Of a stretch of DNA of 64,000 nucleotides, positions 43,375-52,221 are shown piece by piece. This DNA is from Lysobacterales bacterium (lineage in GTDB: Bacteria > Pseudomonadota > Gammaproteobacteria > Xanthomonadales > SZUA-5). Each line of letters begins with the position of its first letter. Positions within the stretch are counted from its first letter, which is position 1. The notes under the pieces are model-generated. The model had not been told where the DNA came from, did no database searches, and saw only the letters and a list, made by a program, of their open reading frames with translations. The position numbers and the translations under genes are program-made. Location of the stretch: positions 1 to 64,000 of the forward strand of contig JALHMH010000017.1 of the NCBI GenBank assembly GCA_022844165.1. The letters run 5' to 3'.

Positions 43375-44966
43375 GGGTTACCGCCTGTGCCGCCGGGCGG
43401 CACCGCGCCCTTGGCCATCGCCGCCTCGCGCTCGCGCGCCAGCGCGCGGAAGCGGAACAGCTCAGTGAGGCGATAGCCGGAGTAGCGGCCGAGCAGCAGC
43501 GTAATGCCGAGCAATACCAACAGCAGCTCCGGGAACACGAATACCAGATGCTCCAGGGGTGGATAGGTCATCGCCAGATAAGCAATGCAGGCGACGATCA
43601 TCGAGCCGATGCCTTCTTTGATCGCAGTGCCGGGACCCCGCTCGTCCCAAGCGATCGACATGCGCTCGATGGTCATCGTCATAATCACCATCGGAAACAG
43701 CGCGATCGATAAGCCCACCGGAATGTCGAGCTGATGGGCCAACACGCTGACCAGGCTCATCAGCAAGATCACCAGAATCAACACACTGGTCAGCCGCGGC
43801 ACCAGCAGCAGTCGCAGTCGCTCCAGGTAAAAGCGTGCCAGCAGACCCAGCGACACCATCAGCGTAAACAGAATCACGCCGGACAACAGCTTGGTCTCGC
43901 GGAAAGCCAGCGCGATCAGCACCGGCATGAAGGTACCGAAGGTCTTGATGCCAATCAAGTTGCGCAGAATCAACATCACGAAGGCGCCGATCGGGACGGT
44001 CAGCAGAATGCGATACACGCTCTGCATCTCGACCGGCAAACCCATCAGCGAATACTTGACCAGATTCTCCGAGCGCACCTCGGTACGGCGCGTGGCGATG
44101 GCCACGGCATCGGCGAGGTTGCGCTGCACCGAGAATTCGATTTTTGGCCGACGATCGCTTTCCACGACCAGCAGGTCGCGCGGGCTTCGCGTCCACAAAA
44201 AGAAGTTCTCGGGCAGGCCTTCTTCTGCCGTGTCGATATTGATCGATAACCAGTTGCTGCCGTTGTGGACCTGCAAAAAAGGTTGCAAAGACTGGAAGGC
44301 TTTGGACTCGCCCAGCGACAGGCCGTGCAGCACCCGCGCCGGTATGCCACGGATGGCCAAAGCACGCGCCATGAACTGGGCTCGGTCCTCACTGGTGTTA
44401 ATACCATCGAGTAGGGCCCGCGCCTCGTCGCGCGGATCTTCGGCGATGAACTCGCGGACGAATTCGCGCGTAAATGTTGCGATATCGGCAGATTGTTCTT
44501 TGACATCTTCGAAAATGGTGTCGATCGCTGCCTGTTGCGCTTCCGTGAGCGTTGGTGGTTCGCGCAGCTTGGGCTCGCCGCTCTCGATCACGTCTGCTGT
44601 GTCGCGCACTACATTGGCGCGGTAGTACAAAACTTGACGGCCGCTCGCGCGGCGGATGACCCATTCGACCTGGCGCCCTTCTGCGCCCTTGGGTTTGGTC
44701 ATTTGTTCCGAATAACCGCGGGAAATCAGGCGCTCGTCGATCACAGCGAAGCCGGGTGTTTCGCCGGCACCGCGTGCGGGCAACTGCAAGCGCACCTTGT
44801 TCGGCCCGCCGTTGCCCTGGAACTCCAGGCGAGCTTCGATCGACCAGACCTCGACCTCCTCACGCGGGCTCAACGGAAATTGCAGCACCTGCCACTTGTA
44901 CCAGGCCCAGGACAGGCCGATGGCGGAGACCACAAAGGCCAATAAATAGAGCTGGGTTTTTTTCAT
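43371..44966 (-). CDS. inactive transglutaminase fused to 7TM domain
   Basis: 531 residues. Helix 1 (LYLLAFVVSAIGLSWAWYKW) anchors a periplasmic domain. That is followed by a transglutaminase-like domain (DRAQFMARALAIRGIPARVL) whose expected catalytic cysteine position is not Cys. The C-terminal half has seven membrane helices (FVMLILRNLIGIKTFGTFMP ... LVFVFPELLLVLLGITLLLG). This is the partner membrane protein of the ATP-grasp ligase and is thought to present or receive a modified peptide. The two genes overlap by ATGA. Confidence 0.85.
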   Translation of the reverse strand: MKKTQLYLLAFVVSAIGLSWAWYKWQVLQFPLSPREEVEVWSIEARLEFQGNGGPNKVRLQLPARGAGETPGFAVIDERLISRGYSEQMTKPKGAEGRQVEWVIRRASGRQVLYYRANVVRDTADVIESGEPKLREPPTLTEAQQAAIDTIFEDVKEQSADIATFTREFVREFIAEDPRDEARALLDGINTSEDRAQFMARALAIRGIPARVLHGLSLGESKAFQSLQPFLQVHNGSNWLSINIDTAEEGLPENFFLWTRSPRDLLVVESDRRPKIEFSVQRNLADAVAIATRRTEVRSENLVKYSLMGLPVEMQSVYRILLTVPIGAFVMLILRNLIGIKTFGTFMPVLIALAFRETKLLSGVILFTLMVSLGLLARFYLERLRLLLVPRLTSVLILVILLMSLVSVLAHQLDIPVGLSIALFPMVIMTMTIERMSIAWDERGPGTAIKEGIGSMIVACIAYLAMTYPPLEHLVFVFPELLLVLLGITLLLGRYSGYRLTELFRFRALAREREAAMAKGAVPPGGTGGNP

Positions 44967-45070
44967 GGTCCCTCAAGCACGATGGCACAACACCGCTCCC
45001 CGCGGCGGTGGCGGGAGATTAGCAAGGTGAAGGGCTGGGATGAAGGGTTGGTGCAAATTGAGATGATGCG

Positions 45071-45199
45071 GGGCACGGGGAACGGGGCACGGGGCACGGG
45101 GCACGGGTTAGGCGGGGTTCCCTCAGCGCGTTCGCGATCACAAAACCAAGTGCAGGCAGGCCTGGCAAGACAGGAATTTCCCGTGCCCCGTGCCCCGTT
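45071..45199. repeat. GGGGCAC tandem repeats with a perfect 20-bp inverted copy
   Basis: The left part (45071-45107) is a tandem of GGGGCAC units. AACGGGGCACGGGGCACGGG at 45081-45100 has an exact reverse complement at 45180-45199, with a 79-bp spacer. The right arm reaches the stop codon of the pteridine reductase gene. The two could fold into a very stable GC stem in the transcript between pteridine reductase and the 7TM gene. Confidence 0.75.
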
Positions 45200-45932
45200 A
45201 GATGTTCAACCAGCGCCCGCCGTCCACCCGCAGCACCTGGCCCGTCACATAGCCAGCATCGCGCAACAAGAAACTGACGGCTTTGGCGATGTCCTCGGGC
45301 GAGCCTTGGCGCTTGAGCGCCGTACGTTCCTCGACCATTGCCAGCGTCTCAGCCTTCTCCGGATTGGTCGACCAAACGATATTGCCGGGCGCGATTGCAT
45401 TGACCCGCACCTCGGGGCCAAGCTCTCGCGCCAATCCGTAGGTCATGGCCACCAGCGCCGCTTTGGCCATGCAGTAAGGAACGTAGCGCGGTAGCGGGCG
45501 CTCGGCGTAGATATCGACCAGATTGACGATGGCGCCACGCGCGGCTCGCAACGCTGGTGCCGCCGCCTGCGACAGCATCAGCGGTGCCCGGGCGTTGCTG
45601 GCCATCAGATCGTCGAATGCGTCATCGTCGATGCTCCCGACCGGCGTTGGGTAAAAGCTGGAAGCATTGTTGATCAGCGCATCGAGGCGACCGAAGCGCT
45701 CGAGCGTTGCGCCAATCAGGCGCGCTGGCACGGCACGGTCAGTCAGGTCCCCTTGCACGGCAGCCGTGCTGTTGCTGCGGCGCGTATTCAGGCGATCGGT
45801 CAGCTCGCCAATGTCCGGGCCGGCCGTTCGGTAGTGCAGCAGCAGATCGAAGCCATCCTCGAACAAGCGATCGGCAATGGCTGCGCCGATACGCTTGGCT
45901 CCGCCAGTGATCAAGGCAACAGGTCGTGACAT
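45198..45932 (-). CDS. pteridine reductase-like short-chain dehydrogenase
   Basis: 244 residues. The nucleotide motif is TGGAKRIGAAIADRL, the TGxxxRxG form of pteridine reductases. The active site is LVDIYAERPLPRYVPYCMAKAAL, with Asp, Tyr and Lys in the PTR1/FolM spacing, not the usual Ser-Tyr-Lys. It likely reduces dihydrobiopterin or dihydrofolate with NADPH, which fits the FolE2 gene 4.3 kb away. The start at ATG 45932 gives the expected short N-terminus. Confidence 0.85.
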   Translation of the reverse strand: MSRPVALITGGAKRIGAAIADRLFEDGFDLLLHYRTAGPDIGELTDRLNTRRSNSTAAVQGDLTDRAVPARLIGATLERFGRLDALINNASSFYPTPVGSIDDDAFDDLMASNARAPLMLSQAAAPALRAARGAIVNLVDIYAERPLPRYVPYCMAKAALVAMTYGLARELGPEVRVNAIAPGNIVWSTNPEKAETLAMVEERTALKRQGSPEDIAKAVSFLLRDAGYVTGQVLRVDGGRWLNI

Positions 45933-46008
45933 GGGCGACAACACGAATGAGACGACATCAGCATAAACGCTATGCTCCCGGTTCTAACGATGGAACGCGA
46001 ATCGAGAA

Positions 46009-46953
46009 ATGGCTGCAAAGGCAAATCGCTGGTTGGTCGATATGGCGGAAGACGCGGTTCCGAGCGCATTCGCGGTCTGGAATCTGGGTCAGCGTGTCGG
46101 CCACCATGGTCTGGATTTGCCGATGCCGGCACTGCACGCCAAGACCGAGTCGTGGTTCGGCAGCGGTCGGTTGCGTGGTGGTCAGCTCGGTGCGGCGCGA
46201 TTCTGGGGCGACGATGAGCTGATGCTGGCCGAGCTGGTGTTATCGGAACGCGACTTCGGCGGAATCGGTACGACAACGCACGAGGGTTTTCGGCGCATCC
46301 TCGACTATACGCAAGGCTCGGGTTTCCCTTACGTCGCGCGGATCTGGTCGTACTTCTCGCGCATCAACGAGGGCGATGGCGATCGCGAACGCTATCGGCA
46401 GTTCTGTGTCGGGCGGCAACTGGCGTGGGAGCGCGCTCAATTCGAGGCCGACCCTGCCGCCACGGTGATTGGTTTGCCCGATCGATCGCAGCAGTTGCGG
46501 CTGGTCTGGATGGCCTCGCGTTCGCCAGTGACGATGCTCGACAACCCACGGCAGATGACGCCGCGTCAATATCCGCCCGAATACGGGCCCGATCCACCGC
46601 GTTTTTCGCGCGGCGCGCTGTTGCGTTCGCCGCGCGGCCAGGCGCTGCTGATCTCCGGCACCGCCAGCGTGGTGGGACATTCATCTCGCCACCCGGACAA
46701 GCTCGGCGAACAGCTGGCCGAAACCAAACGCAACATGGAAAGCCTGCTGGCGATCGGCAACGCCGCCACTGGCAAAAAATCCAGTTTTGGTGTCGATACC
46801 GTGCTGCGTGCGTACGTGCGCGACGAAAGCTATTTCTTTGAGGTCGAAGATTTTTTGCGCGATCAGTTTCCCGGTGCGCCCTTTGTGGTGCTGCTGGGCG
46901 ACGTGTGTCGTCGCGAACTCATGTGCGAGATCGAAGGTGTCCATCATTACTGA
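46009..46953 (+). CDS. chorismatase, FkbO/Hyg5 (XanB2-like) family
   Basis: 314 residues. The C-terminal part carries LLISGTASVVGHSSRHPDKL and QLAETKRNMESLLAIG, the hallmark of chorismatases that split chorismate into hydroxybenzoates or a dihydrodiol. 'GSGFPYVARIWSYFSRINEG' with GDRERYRQFCVGR is the substrate-loop region. In Xanthomonas XanB2 supplies 3- and 4-hydroxybenzoate for xanthomonadin pigment and ubiquinone. No pigment genes are in the window, so the product use is inferred. It overlaps the next gene by 17 bp. Confidence 0.85.
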   Translation: MAAKANRWLVDMAEDAVPSAFAVWNLGQRVGHHGLDLPMPALHAKTESWFGSGRLRGGQLGAARFWGDDELMLAELVLSERDFGGIGTTTHEGFRRILDYTQGSGFPYVARIWSYFSRINEGDGDRERYRQFCVGRQLAWERAQFEADPAATVIGLPDRSQQLRLVWMASRSPVTMLDNPRQMTPRQYPPEYGPDPPRFSRGALLRSPRGQALLISGTASVVGHSSRHPDKLGEQLAETKRNMESLLAIGNAATGKKSSFGVDTVLRAYVRDESYFFEVEDFLRDQFPGAPFVVLLGDVCRRELMCEIEGVHHY

Positions 46954-47503
46954 GCGCAACAACAGTTACCCGAGCGATGCCAGATGTTTGGAGGTGTTCA
47001 ATCGCGTCGAAGCACTGATCGAGCGTCGATATGGTATTCCGGTGATCGTCGGCGATGTCAAAGATCCTTTCACGGGCGACCTCGATGGCGCCGAAATCCG
47101 TATCGACCACGATCTCGATGCAGAAGAAGCCTTGTTCATTCTCGTGCATCTGTTTGGCCACACCGTGCAATGGAATCTATCCGAACGCGGCCGAACGCTG
47201 GGTGTGCAGCAGCCCGATGCCTCGATCAGCGCACAGCGTATGGCCGAGCTCTATCAGTACGAACGCGAAGCCGCGGAGCTAAGCCTGACGCTGTTCCGTG
47301 AAGCTGGCGTCGTCGATCTCGATCAGTGGTTGGCGGACTTCTTCCACTGCGACTGGCGTTATCTTGAGCACTTCTATCGCACGGGTCAGAAGCGCGAGTT
47401 CAAGTCCTTCTGGGAGCAAGATTCGCCGTTGCTGATGCCCATGCCGATTCCACATTTCACGCCCTGCAAGTGGCGCGGGCGGTGGGATGGCGTGGTGTTG
47501 TAA
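46937..47503 (+). CDS. putative zincin-like protein coupled to the chorismatase
   Basis: 188 residues from GTG 46937, the only sensible start in frame, overlapping the chorismatase by 17 bp. A possible metal site, ILVHLFGHTVQWN (HxxxH without the Glu), is followed by 'YQYEREAAELSLTLFREAGV', with a Glu/Ala-rich helix as in ImmA/IrrE proteases. The C-terminus is Pro-rich. The missing Glu means it may be an inactive or atypical member. A link to chorismate-derived aromatics is suggested only by the overlap. Confidence 0.55.
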   Translation: MSIITERNNSYPSDARCLEVFNRVEALIERRYGIPVIVGDVKDPFTGDLDGAEIRIDHDLDAEEALFILVHLFGHTVQWNLSERGRTLGVQQPDASISAQRMAELYQYEREAAELSLTLFREAGVVDLDQWLADFFHCDWRYLEHFYRTGQKREFKSFWEQDSPLLMPMPIPHFTPCKWRGRWDGVVL

Positions 47504-47508
47504 GCCGC

Positions 47509-49086
47509 TTACTGCGCCAGCTTCGCGAGCGTCTCCAATCGATCCGCTTCATGAAACGGCTTGTCAGTGCGCCAGCGCAGGATGCGCGGGAAGCGCACGG
47601 CAATGCCGGATTTGTGGCGCGACGAGCGATTGACCCCTTCGAAGGCCAACTCGAATACGTGGAACGCCTGCACGCTGCGCACCGGACCGAAACGCTCCAG
47701 CGTGTGTGCGCGGATCCAGCGATCGAGTTTGGCGATCTCTTCGTCGTTGAGGCCGGAGTAGGCTTTGGCGACTGGCACCAGCTCGTCGCCCTGCCACAGC
47801 GCAAAGGTGTAATCGGTGTAGAGATTCGAGCGCCGGCCATGACCCGCTTGAGCGTAGATCAGCACCGCATCGATCGTCAGCGGCGCGATCTTCCATTTCC
47901 ACCAGTCGCCACGACGACGACCGGTGGCATAGGCTGAATTCCAACGCTTCAAGATCAAGCCTTCCACACCGAGCTCGCGCGCGTTGTTTCGAGCGATCTG
48001 CAAGCCAGACCAGTCAGCGCCATCGACCGGTCTGGAAAGACGCAGCGTCGCGCCATCGAGGAGGCCTTCGAGTCGTTCGCGGCGCTCGCGCAGCGGTTGC
48101 TGCCGCAGATCTTTCCCGGCAGCTTCGATCAGGTCATAGGCCATGAATACGACTGGACATTCGGCCAGCGTCCTGGCGCCCGGTTTGAGCCGACCGATGC
48201 GCTTTTGCAGCCGCGAGAAGGGCAGCGGCGCGTCGCCCTCCCAGCCGAGGATTTCGCCGTCGAGAACATGGCCATTCGGCAACGCTGCCGCGGCGCGTTC
48301 GATCTCCGGAAAGCGCCCGTCGAGCCGCTCCTCGCCGCGCGACCAAAGACGCACGCCATCGCGCACGATCAGCTGTGCGCGGATGCCGTCCCATTTCCAT
48401 TCGGCCAGCCAGTCGCCAGCCGGCCCTAGCGACTCGGGCGCCTGTTCCAGTGGCGAGGCGAGAAAGAACGGATACGGCTTGTCGGCATCGATCGCCACCT
48501 CGCCTGGCGCGACAAGTTGCTGGAACGCTTGTGCCGTCGGTTGAAAATCGCCGCTCAATCGGTGCGAAATGAGATCGCCAGCCTGGCCACTCAACCGGGC
48601 CAGGGCTTGTACGACGAGCAGGCGCGACACGCCAACGCGCAAGCCGCCAGTGAGCAGCTTGTTGACGACAAAGCGCTCGCGATCGGCGAATGTGCGCCAC
48701 CAGCCTTGAACGATTGCGCCTTGCGCATCGGGCGGCAACTTCGCCAAAGGCAACAGCTCGTGAGCAACGAAGCCGGCCAGACTCAACTCCGGTTGTGCGG
48801 CGGTCGGATGGCGTTGCGTCAGCAGCGTTATCGTTTCGGCCAGGTCGCCGACATGAGCGTAGGTGTCGTCGATCAGCCAGTCGGGCAGGGCGCTGACGTC
48901 GATCAGCCATTGCCGCAAGTCGTTGGCGCGCACCAGCCGTTTGATGCGTCCGCCCGTTAGCCAATGCACTGCCCACGCCGCATCATCGGCTGGCGCTGCC
49001 TGAAAATAGTCGACCAAGGCAGCAACCTTGTCGCTGGTCCCCGTGGATTGATCGAGACGCGCATAGAGTGCGGCGAAGGCTCTCAC
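47509..49086 (-). CDS. ATP-dependent DNA ligase
   Basis: 525 residues. The N-terminal helical domain contains GWWRTFADRERFVVNKLLTGG. The adenylation domain has the nucleophilic lysine in LAEWKWDGIRAQL (KxDG), then GHVLDGEILGW, 'GVEGLILKRWNSAYATGRRR' and GDWWKWKIAP. An OB-fold follows (AYSGLNDEEIAKLDRWI). It is the ligase of the MBL-exonuclease/ligase repair pair. It overlaps the exonuclease gene by ATGA. There is no fused primase or nuclease domain, so it is not LigD of NHEJ. Confidence 0.92.
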   Translation of the reverse strand: MRAFAALYARLDQSTGTSDKVAALVDYFQAAPADDAAWAVHWLTGGRIKRLVRANDLRQWLIDVSALPDWLIDDTYAHVGDLAETITLLTQRHPTAAQPELSLAGFVAHELLPLAKLPPDAQGAIVQGWWRTFADRERFVVNKLLTGGLRVGVSRLLVVQALARLSGQAGDLISHRLSGDFQPTAQAFQQLVAPGEVAIDADKPYPFFLASPLEQAPESLGPAGDWLAEWKWDGIRAQLIVRDGVRLWSRGEERLDGRFPEIERAAAALPNGHVLDGEILGWEGDAPLPFSRLQKRIGRLKPGARTLAECPVVFMAYDLIEAAGKDLRQQPLRERRERLEGLLDGATLRLSRPVDGADWSGLQIARNNARELGVEGLILKRWNSAYATGRRRGDWWKWKIAPLTIDAVLIYAQAGHGRRSNLYTDYTFALWQGDELVPVAKAYSGLNDEEIAKLDRWIRAHTLERFGPVRSVQAFHVFELAFEGVNRSSRHKSGIAVRFPRILRWRTDKPFHEADRLETLAKLAQ

Positions 49087-50084
49087 GAGTCGTCGCCACC
49101 GAACTCGGTCTTCAGCGCCGCCGCAACGACGCCGCGATCATTGAGATAACGCACCAGCGAATCGGTGCTGCCATGAGTGGCCAGGACTCGTCGTGCGCCA
49201 GACTCTTCCACCGTGCGAATCAACCCCGGCCAATCGCTGTGGTCAGAAACGACGAATCCACGATCGTAGCCGCGGCGTCGGCGATTGCCGCGAATCTGCA
49301 TCCAGCCTGAGGCGAATGCAGTGGACGCGCTATTGAAGCGTCGCATCCATGGCGAGCCGGCCGCCGAAGGTGGTGCCAGGATCAGTTCGCCCGAGAAATC
49401 GCGTGCGCGTTTGCTGTCGCCGACGGGCTCACCGGGCAACATGCGGATGTTGGCGTCGCGATAACGCTCGACCAGTGGCGTCATCGCACCATGCAGAAAC
49501 ACCGTGCGGTCAACGCGCTCGGCCAGCTCTGCGAGCAGGCGCTGCGCTTTGCCCAGCGCGTAACAGAACATCACCGCCGGCACGTGCTCGCGGGCGCACT
49601 GATCCCACCAGTCGAGCACTTCATCGACGACCTCGTGCATCGCCGGCCAGCGATAGCAGGGCAGGCCGAAGGTCGCCTCCGTGATCAGCGTATCGCAGCG
49701 TACAACATCGAACGGCGTGCACGTTGGATCGGCATCGCGCTTGAAGTCGCCGGTCACAACCCAAACTTCACCATCGACCTCGATGCGCACCTGGCTTGAT
49801 CCCAAGATGTGACCAGCACTGTGCAGCGAAACACGCGCATCGCCCAGTACGAAGGTTTCTCCGTAACCATGCCCGACGATGTGCGCCGATGCCCCGAGCC
49901 GATGCTGCAGCAATCCCAGGCCCGATTCGGCAGCGTGATAGCGCACCGAACCGGAGCGGGCGTGATCGGCGTGACCGTGCGTCAGCACCGCGCAGTCGAC
50001 GCCGCGCCACGGATCGATGTAGAAGTCGCCCCGCGGGCAGTACATGCCCTCCGGGCGCAGGATCACCAGGTCGTCGCGGCGCAC
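49083..50084 (-). CDS. ligase-associated MBL-fold DNA exonuclease
   Basis: 333 residues. Metallo-beta-lactamase fold with VLTHGHADHARSG (HxHxDH), LHSAGHILGSSQVRIEVDG, VVTGDFKRDADP and ITEATFGLP, then the C-terminal FVVSDHSDWPGL of the beta-CASP group. This matches the exonuclease that is encoded next to bacterial ATP-dependent ligases. The rest of that system, an Lhr-type helicase and a phosphoesterase, is not found next to these genes. Confidence 0.9.
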   Translation of the reverse strand: MRRDDLVILRPEGMYCPRGDFYIDPWRGVDCAVLTHGHADHARSGSVRYHAAESGLGLLQHRLGASAHIVGHGYGETFVLGDARVSLHSAGHILGSSQVRIEVDGEVWVVTGDFKRDADPTCTPFDVVRCDTLITEATFGLPCYRWPAMHEVVDEVLDWWDQCAREHVPAVMFCYALGKAQRLLAELAERVDRTVFLHGAMTPLVERYRDANIRMLPGEPVGDSKRARDFSGELILAPPSAAGSPWMRRFNSASTAFASGWMQIRGNRRRRGYDRGFVVSDHSDWPGLIRTVEESGARRVLATHGSTDSLVRYLNDRGVVAAALKTEFGGDDS

Positions 50085-50229
50085 GTTCGACGAATGCCTC
50101 AGTCACGGTGAGTCGAGCATGGTAGAAGCATGACGGCATAGGGGCAAGCGCTGCCTGCGCGGGCGTCTGAACATCTTCTCGGCATTCCCAGCGATAGTAT
50201 CTGCGTCAGCTTACGGACGAATCCGAACT

Positions 50230-51132
50230 ATGGCCCCGGAAACAACAGCGCTGCCCGATGTGGCGCAGCAACTCAGCACGCACGGCTGCGGACTCGCTTG
50301 GGTCGGTATGTCCGATATCGAATTGCCGGTGCGCATCGATGATGTTCGTCAATCGGCGCGCGCGGATGCCTTCGTCGATCTGGTACCCGGCGCGCGCGGC
50401 ATTCACATGTCGCGGCTGTACTTGCATCTGGACGAGCGCCTCGGCGATCAGCCGCTGTCACCCGCGTTGATAGGAGCAACGCTGGAGGATTTCTTGTCGT
50501 CGCATCGCGACTTAAGCACACGCGCGAAGCTGGGTTTGCGATTTGCGTGGATGACACGGCGTTCGGCGCTGGTCAGCGACAAGAGCGGCTGGCGCAGTTA
50601 TCCGGTGGCTTTACACGCAACGCTTGATGGTCAGTCATTTTCGTTGGTTCTGGAAACGCACGTCAGCTATTCCAGCACCTGCCCATGTTCGGCGGCGCTG
50701 GCGCGGCGCTTGATTCAACAGCAGTTCGATACCGATTTCGCCAGACCCTTGCGCCATGACGAAGTGCGCGAGTGGTTGGGTAGCGAGCGCGGCATCGGCG
50801 CAACGCCGCACAGCCAGCGCAGCACTTTAACGGCGCGCGTGGCGCTCAGCGGCAACGAATTGCCGATGGCGGCGATCGTCGACGCGCTGGAAAAGGCGCT
50901 GGCGACGCCAGTCCAGACGGCCGTCAAGCGTGAGGACGAACAGGCTTTCGCGCGATTGAACGGCAGCAACCTGATGTTCTGCGAAGACGCCGCACGACGC
51001 GCGTTCGAGGCGCTCGATCGTCTGCCGTTCGCCGCCGATTTTTGGCTGCGCGCCGCGCACCACGAAAGCCTGCATCCGCACGATGCCGTGGCGGTCGCTG
51101 TCAAGGGCGTCGCTGGGGGCTTTTCGCCCTGA
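50230..51132 (+). CDS. folE2: GTP cyclohydrolase FolE2 (type IB)
   Basis: 300 residues. It opens GTP to dihydroneopterin triphosphate, the first step of folate synthesis. Seen are 'GIHMSRLYLHLDERLGDQPL', ETHVSYSSTCPCSAALARRL (the metal-binding cysteine region) and CEDAARRAFEALDRL with 'FWLRAAHHESLHPHDAVAVA'. FolE2 can use metals other than zinc and is often zinc-regulated; no Zur box was recognised upstream. It pairs functionally with the pteridine reductase gene nearby. Confidence 0.93.
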   Translation: MAPETTALPDVAQQLSTHGCGLAWVGMSDIELPVRIDDVRQSARADAFVDLVPGARGIHMSRLYLHLDERLGDQPLSPALIGATLEDFLSSHRDLSTRAKLGLRFAWMTRRSALVSDKSGWRSYPVALHATLDGQSFSLVLETHVSYSSTCPCSAALARRLIQQQFDTDFARPLRHDEVREWLGSERGIGATPHSQRSTLTARVALSGNELPMAAIVDALEKALATPVQTAVKREDEQAFARLNGSNLMFCEDAARRAFEALDRLPFAADFWLRAAHHESLHPHDAVAVAVKGVAGGFSP

Positions 51133-51147
51133 GCAACGAATTCGAAC

Positions 51148-51594
51148 TTAGAGTGAGTGGACAGCCGCCCATTCCCCGGCCGTGACTGGAATCACCGAGA
51201 GGCGATTGCCGCGTTTGACCAGCGGCATGTGGGACAAGGCCTCGACCGTCTTCAGAACGTCCAGGGTGAGCGGCTTTTGCAGTTTCCGCACGAACGCGAC
51301 TTCGACGGCCGACCAGCGCGGTGTCTCCAGCGGACTGGTTGGATCGAAGTAATCGCTATCGGGATTGAACTGAGTGGGGTCGGCAAAAGCGGTCTTGCTG
51401 ATATTCGCTACGCCAACAATGCCCGGTGCCGCGCAGCTCGAATGATAAAAGAGCACCTCGTCGCCGAGCGCCATCGAGCGCAGGTAATTGCGCGCCTGGA
51501 AATTGCGCACGCCATCCCACGTCTCTCTCTTCTTGCGTTTCAGATCGTCGATGGAAAACACATCTGGTTCGGATTTCATCAGCCAATAGGCCAT
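51148..51594 (-). CDS. EVE-domain protein
   Basis: 148 residues. YWLMKSEPDVFSIDDLKRKK, WDGVRNFQARNYLRSMALGD, EVLFYHSSCAAPGIVGVANI and PRWSAVEVAFVRKLQKPLTL are the EVE fold, which binds modified bases (for example 5-methylcytosine in DNA or modified RNA). It lies 39 bp after 5-FCL on the same strand. Confidence 0.93.
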   Translation of the reverse strand: MAYWLMKSEPDVFSIDDLKRKKRETWDGVRNFQARNYLRSMALGDEVLFYHSSCAAPGIVGVANISKTAFADPTQFNPDSDYFDPTSPLETPRWSAVEVAFVRKLQKPLTLDVLKTVEALSHMPLVKRGNRLSVIPVTAGEWAAVHSL

Positions 51595-51633
51595 AGTCAG
51601 TATTCCTCTGGATCGACGTTAGCCAGCAGGCCG

Positions 51634-52215
51634 TCAGGATGTTCTTCGGATCATTTGTGTTTCGGTGATGATCAGATCTAGCGGCACATCCCAGGCGGCG
51701 CTGGGGATCGAATCGACTTCTTGGCAATCGAAGGCGCAGCCGATCAACCGTGGATTGCCGGGATCCGATCGCCGATGTTGCAGAGCGCGATCATAAAACC
51801 CCGCGCCAGATCCAAGTCGATGTGCGTTTTTGTCGAACGCGACGAGCGGCACAACAATGGCGTCGAGCGCCTCGGCGTGGACACATTCGTCGATCCCCGC
51901 GATCGGTTCGAGAATGCCGAACGCGTTGGGCTGAAGATGCCGGGGTTCGCCGCGCCAGCGGGCGAAAATCAAACTGCGGTGACTGTCGATCTTCGGCAGG
52001 TAAACGTGGCGTCCTGCGGCGAGCAGTGATTCGAGCGTCGACGCCAGGGACAGCTCGCTGGCGATCGCAACATAGGCGGCAATCTGCGAGTGAGCAGCAA
52101 GGGTGGCTATGACGCGTCGATGGATGCTTGCGGTTGCTGCATCGCGAACAGGGCCTGAAAACGCGCGCCGCCTTTGTCGGGCCTGCTGTCGCAAGATTGC
52201 GCGCTGGTCTGTCAA
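51634..52215 (-). CDS. fau: 5-formyltetrahydrofolate cyclo-ligase
   Basis: 193 residues. It converts 5-formyl-THF to methenyl-THF with ATP. Motifs: QARQRRRAF, VYLPKIDSHRSLIF, LDAIVVPLVAFDKNAHRLGS and GAGFYDRALQHR with 'LIGCAFDCQEVDSIPSAAWD'. The start is TTG 52215. GGAGGA, encoded in the 3' strand of the 6S RNA closing stem, lies about eight bases before it, so the 6S gene supplies its ribosome site. Confidence 0.92.
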   Translation of the reverse strand: MTDQRAILRQQARQRRRAFSGPVRDAATASIHRRVIATLAAHSQIAAYVAIASELSLASTLESLLAAGRHVYLPKIDSHRSLIFARWRGEPRHLQPNAFGILEPIAGIDECVHAEALDAIVVPLVAFDKNAHRLGSGAGFYDRALQHRRSDPGNPRLIGCAFDCQEVDSIPSAAWDVPLDLIITETQMIRRTS

Positions 52216-52221
52216 AAAAGG

